NCBI RefSeq assembly: GCF_019175385.1
Contig: NC_083337.1
Location: 161,771,713 to 161,835,712, forward strand
DNA from: Lycium barbarum
Lineage: Eukaryota > Streptophyta > Magnoliopsida > Solanales > Solanaceae
Length of the DNA: 64,000 nt
Reading direction: 5' to 3'
The translations under genes and the position numbers were made by a program. Under the pieces are notes generated by a model that saw only the letters and a list, made by a program, of their open reading frames with translations, had not been told where the DNA came from and ran no database searches. Numbering within the stretch: position 1 is the stretch's first letter; each line of letters begins with the position of its first letter. This document shows positions 1 to 12,360 of this stretch, piece after piece.

Positions 1-605
1 ACGGATTCAAAATTTGAAGGTTCCGGGTGCCACACTGCAACTTTCGATTTCTGTTCGGGTTATTCGTCTTTTACAGTTTATATAGACAAATCGATCGAAC
101 GGAAAAATGTAATAATTATGACAATATAACGCAAAAGCATAAAACTTGCAAAGAGGACTTTTGGAAGAAGAAGTTTATGTTATTCTAAGTTTAAATTTTA
201 TGAACTTAAGCAAATAAATAAAAGACAAGAAAATAGTCAAAAAAAAAAATCCAGAGTTTAATAAATAAATGAAGTCAGTCAACAATAATTAATGGATTTG
301 TTAAAAGCATGTAAAAAGGAATAGGGAAAAAGAAGGAAAAACAACTTACTACTATATTAACATGCGTTATTTATGTGATCCACACAGCAAAAAACTAGAA
401 AAAAACTGTTGGACAGGTTCGAATCGGCGCCACCAGGGAAAAACCATCTACACGGTGCCACTAGCACTATAGCTGTAATTGTTACAACGGGTGGCAAGTA
501 TATTATTTATACAATGTTTTATATATATACACATACATACACAGACTTTCGACCAAAGCTTGTGGGTGGCGTGGCATCCCCACGGGCCTTAGTAGACCGC
601 CCCTG
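1..605. other. AT-rich intergenic DNA, no gene seen
   Basis: I see no coding exon, RNA gene or clear repeat boundary here. Short open frames on both strands lack recognisable protein sequence and overlap each other. Confidence 0.5.
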
Positions 606-2279
606 TATACAGTCAGACCACTCTATAACAACTAAGTTTTTCCGGAACCTATTTTTTATGTTATATTTAACTTCTCTGTAACAACTTTTACCTATAACGG
701 CAACGACCAACTTTATAACAGTACGCTCTTTATAAAATTACCCCTCATATAACAGTTATTTTCTTCTTCTTTTTGATAATATAATAATTAACCATCTTCA
801 TAAAAATATATTATCTATGATTACCAATAAAAAGTGTAGAGATTTTGACGAAACACTTTGAAATTTTAATAAATTATTTATAACAAAAAATATTATATAA
901 ATGTATATTTCGATCATTAAAAGATTTCCCTTCGTAATACAAAGTGTAATCACGCTTAGGATTTGACAATTAAAAATGAAAAATTAGATTTATGCATCCT
1001 TTTGGCCTATAACAGCGAAATATTATTCATTTTTTTGTGCGGATTGCCCTTCTTTTGGGGTGGTCTTTAAATTTTGCCCCTCATATTTGTGGTCTTTAAA
1101 TTATGCCCCTCATATTGCTGGTCTTTAATTTTTGCCCTTCGCATTGCAACACTGAACGTTCACGCAGAAATCATGAGGTTCTGAGTTCGAACCCCCGCTC
1201 AAGCATAAATTAAAAAAGAAAACTGCAAGGCAAGGTTTGGGTCGCGTGGCATAAACTTATGAAGGAATTACCAAAGTTATGCCGGACCCGGCATACTCAT
1301 GCCTTATGGGCAGACTTGACATAAGTATGCCGGGTCCAGCATAACTTTGAGATCTCATGTCAACTTTTTATAGATTTTTAGTGACATCAAAATGCTCTAT
1401 TAAAATTCAAGTGGTTTTTGTGTCAATGTGGCCTAAAGACTTTCTTTGCTACATTTCCTGTATTGGATATATTATAACTGCTCTTGTTAATATATTATGG
1501 GGTAGTGTTAGAAAAGAGTAGTTGTCGTGATTTTGTTCCATTATATCTGAGCCTAGTTTTTCATGAGTATTAACACTATGATAATTGTTGACAGCATTTG
1601 CATAACGATGAGTGGAAGAGGCCACGCACAAAGTTTTTACCATGAAGCCTTTTAGTTCTGTAATAATATTGGAAGGAGGACAATGAAATTCTTCCAAAGT
1701 ACCCTCATCCGGTGGGGGCATACTTTTAATGGGCAAACTTTTATGCCGGACCAGGCATAAACTTGTGAAGGAATTACCAAAGTTATGCTGGACCCGGCAT
1801 ACTTATGCCAAGTCTGCCCATAAGGCATAAGTATACCGGGACCGGCATAAGTTTGGTAATTCCTTAACAAGTTTATGCCGTTGGGGGCATACTTTTAATG
1901 GGCAAACTTTTATACCGGATCCGGCATAAATTTGTGAAGGAATTACCAAAGTTATGCCGGACCCGGCATACTTATGCCAAGTCTGCCCATAAGGCATAAG
2001 TATGTCGGGTCCAGCATAACTTTGGTAATTCCTTCACAAGTGTATGCCGGTTGGGGCATAGCGAATTTAAACTCTGCCTTGCGAATTTTTTTAAAATTTT
2101 TGACTATGTGGGGGTTCGAACCTGGAACTCATGGGGTTTAGCCGAAGGGCAAAACTTAAAGATTTCAAATATGAGGGGCAAAATTTAAAGACCACCCCAA
2201 AAGAAGGTGTATAACAGCAATTCGCTATGGCAGCCAAAAAATTTCTGATTCAACGATGTTATAGAGAGGCTTGACTATA
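606..2279. mobile_element. Outer terminal-inverted-repeat element (MITE-like), interrupted by a second element
   Basis: The left end (610 onward, AGTCAGACCACTCTATAACA) matches the reverse complement of the right end (AGTCAAGCCTCTCTATAACA, ending near 2276). TATA stands just outside or overlapping both ends, so a short TA-type target duplication is possible but not certain. No transposase is present. Between the arms lies an unrelated inverted-repeat element at about 1033-2213. The boundaries are approximate. Confidence 0.45.
1033..2213. mobile_element. Non-autonomous inverted-repeat element with GCCGGACCCGGC-type palindromes
   Basis: Arms at about 1045-1100 (CCTTCTTTTGGGGTGGTCTT, then a run about TTTGCCCCTCATATTT) and about 2150-2213 are inverted copies. 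The interior holds repeated palindromic words around CCGGACCCGGCATA at 1280-1345, 1745-1850 and 1910-2055. Both arms also carry a GTTCGAACC motif (about 1187 and 2109) that looks like a tRNA box B. The same family is seen at 35115-54480. No target duplication could be fixed; TATAACAGC at both flanks (about 1010 and 2214) is a candidate. Confidence 0.5.
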
Positions 2280-3072
2280 TATTCAAGTTTGCAGATATAT
2301 AATACATATTCAGCTATCGATTTGAATGAATGGAAAGATATGTTACTAATTACTGTATATTACTATGTTTTGTCTAAAGATTGCTGTATCTTATTATCTC
2401 GGAGTTGTATGTTATATTTGAAAACGTTCCCCCGCTTCCGCACACCCATTCTTTTCCTGAGAAATAAAAGCTGATCTTAATAATGAAGGATAACAAGTGA
2501 CATTAGATCAAAATAATGCTCTCTTGACCGGTAGTTTTACAATAATTTTAAGCAACATCTATTACATTCCTAATTTTGTTAATCAAAAGCAGGCGAAACC
2601 AATTATACTTCATAGAATATACTGCGGAATATCGAATATAGCACTTGATGCATAACGATGGGAAGTAGCTTCTTGGTTTCCTCAGCTACATGAGTGAATA
2701 CATGCTGATCATTGGCTTGGTCAATAACTCAAAATCTTAAAGGGAATGGAAACTGCTAGAACTGACTAATCCTCAGACTGGACAAACAGAAATAAAGTTG
2801 CTTAGACTAATATATCTTTTTTGTCGATAATCGCATACCAATTAAATATTGATTAATATGCGACAGATCGAATAGACGAACAATATTTGATTACAACTAG
2901 TACTAAATAATCCGGGTTTACTGTATTAGATAAGGTTCAACGACATGATTGATTACTACGTCTGTATATTATTTCCTTAGGTATATCCATGCAAATATTC
3001 CTCTCGGACGTTATTAACGACATGTTTGTATTAGATATGCTAAACACATGCATATAAATAGAGTAAGTGTGC
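2280..3072. other. Upstream region of the ABCB gene
   Basis: AT-rich DNA between the nested MITEs and the first coding exon. No coding sequence was recognised. It should contain the promoter and 5' leader of the transporter gene; the only element I can point to is the TATA-like motif at 3053. Confidence 0.4.
3053..3060 (+). promoter_or_regulatory. TATA-like box upstream of the ABCB gene
   Basis: TATAAATA lies 20 bp before the first ATG (3073) and 41 bp before the second in-frame ATG (3094). If this is the true TATA box, transcription would start near 3083-3090 and the second ATG would be the likely start codon. This is inferred from spacing only. Confidence 0.35.
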
Positions 3073-5389
3073 ATGAAAACAACAGAAAGAAAGATGAATC
3101 AAGTTAGAGAGGCCATTGACGATCACCATGAGCAGATAGAGAAAGCTGAGGGGGGGGAAGACGCGATTAAGAAGGCTACATCTGAAACTTTGCCATTTCA
3201 CAAACTACTGAGCGAAGCAGATGCACTTGACTGGACACTCATGGCTTTAGGAACGTTGGGTTCCATTGTCCATGGACTTGCCCAGCCTGTTGGCTATTTG
3301 CTGCTAGGCAAAGCCCTTGATGCATTTGGAAATAATATTGATGATACTGCAGCTATGGTTAGAGCACTGAAAAATGTATGTCTTAAACCTTAGCTTGCTA
3401 GCACATCCAAAATCATGAACACGTTCAGACAATATTTGCTAGAAGTTGAAAAAAGGAACTGCAATATTCACTTGGAGAAGGGTCTTACTCAGCTGTTTTT
3501 TCTAACACTTATTTCAGGTTGTTCCTTATGTCTGGTATATGGCCTTTGCGACATTTCCTGCTGGAGTGCTGGGTAACTACCTTACTACTATCATGCTAAA
3601 GTTTCAATTAGCAGGACTCAAAACATTAGTGTTGAGCTACTGTCTCGCATAAATTATGATGACAGCAGTTAAGATAATGTCAAACAGAAAATTTATTTCG
3701 TAGATTTTTACCCACAAAACCATACAGCAATGTTTTACTATGACTGTTGTTTGAATCGCAGAAACTCAACTCCTTGAACTTAAAAAGTGCTAATTTGGAA
3801 TATGCAGAGATAGGATGCTGGATGTACGCTAGTCAAAGACAAGTAACGCGCTTGAGACTGAAATTTCTGAGTTCGGTCCTCAGACAGGATATTGGGGCAT
3901 TTGATACAGAGTTAACTAGTGGCAAAGTACTTACTGGCATAAGCAACCACATGTCACTCCTACAGGACACGATCGGAGAGAAGGTACAAAGCTCGTGTTC
4001 ACTCGTCCCTAATTCCCTATCAACACTACTGTTAGCTTCCATTAGCTATCTATGGTTTACAGTCTTATTTTAAAGTACCATTAGGTGCACCTCTGCAGGC
4101 AGTAGTGTTTAAGCGTGTCAAACGTGCTGCTCTAGTTTAGTCTGACCCACTGGCTTTTGGGCTAGTAGGTAAAGGGACCATTCCGGTCTGCTTAAATTTC
4201 TGAAGGAAGGAGCTTAATCCAGTCTAGGCTAGTCCAGGCCGTGGGTTGGACACCAACCCGGCTGGTTCAATTGAGGAGGAGGCCCTGTCCAGGCCCCTTA
4301 TGAAGGAAGTCGATCCAGTCCGGGCAAACCTGGAAAACTTGAGATGAATAGTAGTAGTTTCTAAGAGAGTTAGTTTCAAGAATGTCCAAGGCCAAACTTT
4401 TTGAACCTTACTCATAATGAAGTTTAATGAGAATTAAGGAAGCACTTAAGTGAAGGAAATTATAATCCGTTGGGGATGAAGCAAGAACTAGATGTTATAG
4501 TCAGTGGTGAAACAGCTCAATAAGCTAAAAGGGAAAAAGATAGAAGAAGAAAGCAGACTGGTTTGCGTCGACCGTTTGATCATGCAAATAGTCAAAATGG
4601 ATATTTACTCACACATGATAAAACTACTACGGTTAATTTTAGAACAGGTTTCCTCACAGCTGCAGCAGTTGCCTGTCGCATGAAATTGAGTTCAAAGATA
4701 GTCCACTAGCAGTTGGAAAGATTTAGTTAAAAATAACGGAAAAGGCTCAAAAATGCCCTTAACCAATTGGAAATGGTTCAAAAATGCCTTCCTTCCACCT
4801 ATTGGGTTAAAAATGCCCTTAACGTTTTCTTTAGGTTCAAAATGCCCTTTAGTTAACAGAAAAATGACATGGAATTTCATTAAACAAGTGGCCATTTTTT
4901 ATTGGTCCACAATAATTTCTGACCCAATCAAAAGATCTGACCCGAATCAACACCCAAACCCGTCTAAAAATGAACCTAACCCATCTTTTACAGCTCTTGT
5001 TCCTCTCACATGGTCATTTAAGCTTTTCCTCTCTTCTTTCTTTCTTTCTGGTCCCATTACTATGAACACATCTTTCTCCAAGCTGTCGGACATATCTCTC
5101 TCTACGAGTTTCCCAATTTCATTTTGGTATCTACTGGCCAGACACCTAATAACATTACTTGTAATCTTTTAGAGCTGTATTCAACTCTAATTATGCAGCT
5201 CCTTCCCCTCTCCCCTGAAATCAGAATGAAACTATAGTAAATACTAGGCAACTGAAAGGCTTAATTTTATTAACAAACTGGAAATTACTAGGCAATAAAA
5301 GAGTAACAAAGGAATGAGAAGGGGATTTAGCTTCTTCATGACAATTCAAATGCCTTTCTTTGTCCTATGTTGTTCATGGTAATGGGACC

Positions 5390-5440
<51 letters not shown>

Positions 5441-8400
5441 AGAGAGGAAAAGCTTAAATCACCATGTGAGAGGAACAAGAGGTGTAAAAGATGGCTTAAT
5501 TTTTAAACAGGTTTGGGTGTTGATTCGGGTCAGATCTTTTTATTGGGTCAGAAATTATGTGGACCAATAAAAAATGGCCACTTGTTTAATGAAATTCCAT
5601 GTCATTTTTATGTTAACTAAAGGGCATTTTTGAACCTAAAGAAAACGTTAAGGGCATTTTTAACCCAATAGGTGGAAGGAGGGCATTTTTGAACCATTTC
5701 CAATAGGTTAAGGGCAGTTTTGAGCCTTTTCCGTAAAAATAATTACCTTATGAAATCGCACCCAAGGGTGTGGCTTGTCAATGAAGGGGGAGGAGACCAT
5801 AAGATCTCAGGTTCAAATCTCAGCGGAGACAAAAATACAAGGTGATTTCTTTCCAACTGTCTAAACCTTGATGGACAAAGTTACTTGGTACCTATTGTTA
5901 GTGGGAGGTAGCAGGTATCTCATGGAATTAGTCGAGGTGTGCGCAAGCTGGCCCGGACACCATAGTTATAAAAAATAGAAAAATAAAATTACCTTATGAA
6001 ATCGTAGATATCCAGGTGTCTCATAAATCTCTAACTGAATTACAATCTAATACTAGCACTCACCTTGCTATCATCCATTTAAACCTACATTGTTTTCTTT
6101 TCCGTGACAGTTGGGACATTTTCTATCATGCATTGCAACATTTGGTTCTGGAGTCTTGATTGCATTCATATCCTGCTGGGAAGTGTCTCTCCTATCCTTA
6201 CTAGTTGTCCCGCTGATTATGTTAACTGGCGCCACTTATACAAAGAGAATGAGTGTGATTTCGAATATAAAAATGGCGTACCTTTCAGAGGCCACATCAA
6301 TGGTAGAACAGGTGACAAGTTATAGCAATTTCTTCAATGACAATCTCATGTTATAAAGAATAGGCCGATGAGCTGACCTTATTTTACAGCACCAAATGAC
6401 AATTTATTCATATTGCATATCTGATGCCTCTATGACAGACGATCTCCCAGATCAGAACTGTATTTGCTTTTGTTGGAGAAAATTTATCAATCAAATCCTT
6501 CTCAGACTGCATAGAAAGACAAATGAGGATAAGCAAGAAAGAAGCATTTATAAAAGGTCTTGGAACAGGCATGTTACAGACTATAACTTTCGGTTCGTGG
6601 GCTCTTATTGTGTGGGTGGGAGCTGTTGTTGTAGCAGCCAAGAGATCAAGTGGAGGAGATGTCATAGCTGCAGTTATGAGTATTCTGTTTGGAGCAATGT
6701 AAGAGCAAAAATCTCATATTCTTCAACAGATTCTTCATATTATGAAGAAGAAACTTAAGTACTTTAGAAACAGCAACCAGATGAGTTTTTCTTTCTCTTT
6801 CTCAAACTTCAGATCACTTACGTATGCTGCACCAGATATACAAATCTTCAATCAAGCAAAAGCAGCAGGAAAGGAAGTTTTCCAGATGATCGACAGAAAA
6901 CCCACAATAAATGCTGACTCCGGAAGGATGACATTAAAAGTAATAAATGGCAATATCAAGATACAGGATGTACACTTTGCTTATCCATCACGGCAGGAGA
7001 AGTTAGTTCTTCAAGGGTTCTCTTTGTCAATTCCAGCAGGAAAGGTAGTGGCACTTGTTGGAAGTAGCGGGTGTGGGAAAAGCACCATCATGTCACTACT
7101 AATGAGATTTTATGATCCCCTGAGAGGTTGGTCAAATATTCATTATTAATCATAGCTCTTAGACGCTGAATTTGCAGAAGCATATGACAAAGAAAGTTTC
7201 ACATGTAACTGTCTAAAAGCTTCTTAATGTTCTCTAAAAGCTTATTAATGTTCATACTGCATCAATTAAATACAATAGGTGAATTACACAAAATCCGAAA
7301 ACTCATTCAATATGAAAACGATCAGGTGAGATTCTCCTTGACAACCACAACATCAAGGATCTTGATTTGAAGTTTCTTAGGAGAAACATAGGAGTAGTTT
7401 CCCAGGAGCCATCTCTATTCGCTGGCAGCATTAAAGACAACATTAAGATGGGAAACGTCGACGCAAATGATCAACAGATTGAGAGAGCCGCCTTGTTGGC
7501 AAATGCACAATCTTTCATTTCCCAGCTACCGGATCAATATATAACAGAGGTCAGACCACTACCACTCAGATACATGATTAACTGTTTCATTAGGCTGATT
7601 CTAGAAAGAAAGAAAAAAAGAAATATAGCCGTCTACCCATTTGTGGTATTCAGTTCTGTATATTTTCAATAGAATGAATGATTAGATTTTCCATAGCCAT
7701 GGAGTTATGGGCAAATCATGCTCGAAGGAACAGGAAAATTATTATTAATAATAATAATAACAACAACAACAACAACAACAATAATAATAGTTATAGTAAT
7801 TATAATAAATGTTTGTACAATTCATATGGTGAATTAGAGGTGTTGCAAAGAACGGAAAAAGAGGATGATGAGGGGAAGAATATTCATAAACAGAACAATG
7901 TTAGGTACCTCGTGTATTTAGGTAGCATTATATGCCCTAAGGATAGTTCAGACATGAAAAGAGTTTTCTAGCTTCATAAAAAATGAGTCCACCCCTACCA
8001 GTCTATAATTACTGGAACATCCTAGTTCATAACCCAGTAGATTCCTAAAGAATGAAAGTTTGGAACTTCTGACGATGTCCTCCGAATCACTACAATTTAT
8101 TTAGGACCATCTAAGAGTCTAAATGAAACCAAACAGAAAAAATAAACTTTGTGAAGCAATTCAGAAAATAAAACTAATGATATTAGCATTAACTTTTGGC
8201 ATCATCGTTGCTCAAAGTCTCATCTGCAGAGAATCCTTAATTAGCTGGGATAACCAATAGCTGATTAGACCACCATGGACTCTAAAGGACGAGATTCAAT
8301 GAAAAAGAACTGGTAAGCATAGCTTGCCTGCCAAAGAAAAAACATGAAATTACTACCAAGTACGTGCTCCTTATACTCCTCATCTATGAAAGACGGATTT

Positions 8401-11400
8401 TCTGCTTCTCCACCTCCGGAAACAAAAAGGAGACCCATAGGCACATCTCAGGCTTGAGAGCACCTGGAAAAAGAAAAAAGTGTGCACCTAGCATGTCCAG
8501 TGCCTTTACCTGACCCAAGGCAAAATGATTTCCGGAATATCCTTTTTAAAACATTGACTATAAGATATTGTTAAAAGTAGAAAAATGAGAACACATAGCT
8601 TTCCAACTCTCAGAATAGATGTTCAATTCTAGTGAACCAATATAATTCCATTAACACCAGTGTCAGCTGAGCCTGCAGTATAATCATTTCCTCAAGAGAG
8701 CATTTGTTAAGATCACCTGAAAGTGATGTTGCCGTACTCAATTTGCCTGTATGGCATAGCAGGACAATGAAAGAAGGAAGGCAAACAAGAACAACAGGCT
8801 ACCACATACAACCCCGTACTAAAAGTACTGTGTGACATAAGATATAACAATTTGACAATCAGGGAGGGTTAGTCAAGTAAAAAAACCCCTAAAACAGTAA
8901 CCTTTAAACTAACAGCAGAATACAATTAACAATAACAATTTACTAATTACTACTGTAGGAATCAAGAGCCAAATGCCCTAAATTGAGAATCCTGAATTCT
9001 TCTCAGTATCTAGCATACTTAGCTAAAACATGTCACTGCTCCTCTGTCATCCTCCCAGCATGATAAGTCAAAAGGAAAGTAGTTGTAAACCAAGATCAAA
9101 GCACATCCAAAACTATGTGTTAATTCTTGTATAGCAAAGCTTCCAGGAAAATATTGAAGCACGCTGAATTAGATTTATTGCTAACATGTCCTACTCTAGG
9201 TAGGGCAAAGGGGTCTCCAACTATCAGGTGGACAGAAACAGAGAATTGCAATTGCAAGAGCAATACTAAAAAATCCTCCTATTCTTTTGCTTGATGAGGC
9301 CACCAGTGCACTTGACACAGAGTCAGAGAAGCAAGTCCAAGAAGCACTCGAGACAGCAGCACAAGGCAGAACAGTCATCTTAATTGCACACAGAGTGTCA
9401 ACTATTGTTAATGCAGACATAATAGCTATTGTTGAGAATGGGAAAGTTGTGGAAACGGGAGCACATAACAACCTATTAGATACCAGTGCATTCTACAACA
9501 GCTTATTTAGCATGCAGAGCATCAGGAAAGATTGTCATACCAGGTCAGATTAAACTCATATCATATTCATCATTACAAATTAGACTGGCTGATTCATTCA
9601 AATGAACTACACTTAATTAACAGGTCGGAGGCTACAAATAGAAAAGTTCTTTCCATACAAGAGGATTCATCTCAGGACCATAAGCAACCTGATGAGCCCA
9701 AGGAAAGCAAAAGAGAGCTTAAGGAACTTCCTGAGAAGGAGCACATCCGAAGAAATGAAAGACATATATTCTTCAGAATCTGGTTTGCCTTGAACGAGAA
9801 AGAGATCATAAAGACTACTATTGGCTCCTTAGCAGCAGCTTTTGCAGGCATCTCTAAACCCGTTTTTGGGTTCTTCATCATTACAATAGGAGTGGCATAT
9901 TACCATCCTGATTCAGAGGAGAAAGTAGCTGTGTATTCAGCAATATTTGCTTCAATCGGAGTGATGTCTTTGTTTGCTCACACTTTGCAGCATTACTTAT
10001 TTGGAGTAGTTGGAGAAAAGGCCATGACAAATCTAAGGCGAGCTTTGTACACAGGTATCCTACTTACATATTCCTGGAAAATTAGATCCATCAATCTATA
10101 TTTCTTTTTCTTCCTTGCCTATTTAACATTCAATTTTGTCCCCTATGCAACAAAATTTCTTTTCACCAATATAAAAGTTGATGCTTATCATATTTCAAAC
10201 ACTATTTGCAGCCATACTACGAAATGAATTAGCTTGGTTTGAGAAGCCCAAAAATAGTATTGGATCACTTACATCAAGGATAGCCAGTGACACATCCACA
10301 GTCAAGATCATAATATCCGACCGCATGTCTGTCATTGTCCAGTGCATTTCGTCCATAGTGATTGCAACAACTGTCAGCATGATAGTTAATTGGAGAATGG
10401 GTCTGGTAGCCTGGGCTGTGATGCCATGCCACTTCATAGGTGGCCTCATTCAAGCAAAGTCGGCTAAAGGATTTTCTGGTGATAGCAGTCTAGCACACTC
10501 CGAACTTGTTGCCCTAGCTTCTGAATCTGCAACTAATATAAAGACTGTTGCATCTTTTTGCCATGAAGAACAGATAGTTGAGAAGGCCAAACTGTCCTTA
10601 CGGAGACCACTTAGGAAAGGGAGGTCAGAAAGCATCAAATTTGGAATTATTCAAGGCATCTCTCTCTGCTTATGGAACATAGCTCATGCAGTTGCCTTAT
10701 GGTACACAACAATCCTTGTTGACAGGAATCAAGCCAGCTTTGAGAATGGGATAAGGGCATACCAGATATTTTCCCTCACTGTACCCTCAATTACAGAACT
10801 ATGGACACTGATACCCACTGTACTATCAGCCATAGATTTACTAAAACCTGTATTCCAAATCCTCGACCGGAGCACAGAAATTGTACCAGACATACCAGAT
10901 AGTTCAGAACCCGAAAGCATCAAAGGAGAAATTGAGTTCCTAAATGTCCAGTTTTGTTACCCATCAAGACCAGAAGTAACAGTTCTCAACAATTTCAGTC
11001 TACAAATTGAAGTCGGATTAAAGGTGGCACTTGTTGGGCAAAGTGGAGCTGGAAAATCTTCAATTGTGGCATTGTTACTGAGATTCTATGATACCAATGA
11101 AGGAAAAGTTCTGATTGATGGCAAGGATATAAGAGATTACAATCTTAGAAAGTTAAGGGCACAGATTGGATTGGTACAACAGGAGCCACTCCTGTTTAGC
11201 TGCTCAATTAGAGAAAATATATGCTACGGGAGTGAAAGAGCATCAGAAGCTGAGCTAGTGGAAGTATCAAGGTCGGCAAACATACATGATTTTATAAGTA
11301 ACTTGCCTGACGGATATGACACACTTGTTGGGGATAAGGGTTCTCAACTTTCCGGAGGACAAAAACAACGAGTAGCAATAGCAAGAGCCTTACTCAAAAA

Positions 11401-11686
11401 GCCAAGAATAATGTTGTTAGATGAAGCAACAAGTGCCTTAGATATCGAGTCTGAAAGGGCAGTTGTGAGTGCACTGGAATCAATGAAACTAAACAGCTCT
11501 GGAGACACAAAAATGACACAGATCACAGTAGCACACAGGCTTTCCACAGTAATAAATGCAGATACTATAGTTGTTATGAACCAGGGTAAGATTGTGGAAA
11601 AGGGTAGCCACTCAAACCTGATGGCAGAACCAGATGGTGTTTATTCAAGATTTGTTAGGCTCCAAAGTACGGAGAACAAAGATTGA
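3073..11686 (+). CDS. ABCB-type (MDR/P-glycoprotein) full-size ABC transporter, 10 coding exons, 1260 aa
   Basis: A full ABC transporter with two transmembrane domains and two ATPase domains, of the plasma-membrane MDR/PGP family. Exons: 3073-3375, 3518-3572, 3808-3983, 6111-6311, 6439-6698, 6813-7126, 7326-7549, 9200-9543, 9624-10054 and 10212-11686. All introns are GT-AG, phases agree, and the total is 3783 nt including TGA. First ATPase domain: Walker [10 protein letters not shown] (about residues 415-423), LSGGQ (519-523), Walker B ILLLDE (D543) and H-loop histidine 575. Second: GQSGAGKSS (1045-1053), LSGGQ (1149-1153), LLDE (D1173) and H1211. The catalytic motifs are intact, so it looks functional. 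Plant ABCBs move auxin, alkaloids or other metabolites; the substrate cannot be read from sequence. The start could instead be the ATG at 3094. Introns 3 (2.1 kb) and 7 (1.65 kb) are long, and intron 3 carries two transposons. Confidence 0.93.
4737..5733. mobile_element. Mutator-type foldback element in ABCB intron 3 (997 bp)
   Basis: The ends are CGGAAAAGG and CCTTTTCCG, flanked by a perfect 9-bp duplication TAAAAATAA (4728-4736 and 5734-5742). Nine-base duplications are the hallmark of Mutator-like elements. The two arms (about 4737-5070 and 5375-5733) are long inverted copies, so the transcript could fold into a hairpin. A GAAA microsatellite has expanded in the right arm (about 5391-5440), while the left arm has only a few TTTC units (about 5033-5050). 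No transposase is encoded. Confidence 0.85.
5759..5986 (+). mobile_element. tRNA-derived SINE (TS-like) in ABCB intron 3
   Basis: The body begins with a tRNA-like region (GTGTGGCTTGTCAATGAAG, then box-B-like GGTTCAAATC at about 5811) and ends in TTATAAAAAATAG plus an A-rich tail. It is flanked by an exact 18-bp duplication, AATTACCTTATGAAATCG, at 5741-5758 and 5987-6004. The left duplication overlaps the last two bases of the neighbouring Mutator-type element's duplication, so the two insertions touch. Confidence 0.85.
7550..9199 (+). other. ABCB intron 7, with an AAT/AAC microsatellite
   Basis: A 1650-bp intron between the coding parts of ATPase domain 1 (Q-loop side and LSGGQ side). It starts GTCAG and ends CTCTAG. 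It holds an (AAT)n/(AAC)n microsatellite at about 7741-7789. No transposon ends or coding exon were recognised in the rest. Confidence 0.7.
7741..7789 (+). repeat. AAT/AAC compound microsatellite
   Basis: Runs of AAT, then AAC, then AAT again in ABCB intron 7. Simple sequence, not coding. Confidence 0.85.
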
Positions 11687-12360
11687 TGCACGCTGATAAT
11701 TGCATAAAAGGTAAGAGTTAGGGTTCACCACTATAACTTATTAGTGATACACTGTTGCATTTGGTGAAGACAAATGTACCAGATAGGGCAGGAATGGGAT
11801 CAATAGGTGTTGAATTTTTTAGTTAGCTTCAAATAGAACTTCCCTAGGTGAATATGTACTCTTGCTATAGTTATTTTGTTAGGGAGTTTACTCTTAACTA
11901 CTTTTTATTTTATTAGGAGTCTTGCTATGGTAACCCTCTATTTAAGAGCAAGTTGAATTTCCTTGAAACAAAGAGATCGGAAACTCCCTGAAGTGTTCCA
12001 AGGTCTGCAATTATCTTTAATGAATTGCAAAATTTCAGCAATCATAGCCAAGTCAAGGAAAGAACAAGGCTGAGACCTGTGTGTTGGATCTGATTTTCCC
12101 ACTAATCGTCCAGTGACGTAATTCAGAACTAGGGACCTTAACACACACGTCTACCTCCAAAACCTTTTTCTCATTTAATAGCTACAAGAGCTTAGTGTCA
12201 CAGTAGCTAATATTTTCAGAAACCATATGGTAAAACAGATTTTATATTTCATCTCCAAATGACGAGTACGCTGAATTGATACATGCAATGCTAAGAGCAC
12301 CACTCTAAGTTATCTGTCTGAAATCCAGGTTGGAAATTGTACATCCTTTAGATTTTAGGA
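11687..12360. other. Short intergenic gap between two convergent genes
   Basis: 674 bp between the stop codon of the + strand ABCB gene and the stop codon of the - strand deubiquitinase gene. It must carry both 3' UTRs and polyadenylation signals. No further gene was seen. Confidence 0.6.

Noticed and set aside
3067..3072. Upstream GTG/TGC extension of the ABCB frame
   Set aside because: Plant nuclear genes start at ATG. The first in-frame ATG is 3073, with 3094 as an alternative.
7678..7971. Frame in ABCB intron 7 with [17 protein letters not shown], faintly like a LINE reverse transcriptase
   Set aside because: The similarity is limited to one short phrase, the rest is microsatellite translation, and no poly(A) tail, duplication or catalytic block is nearby.
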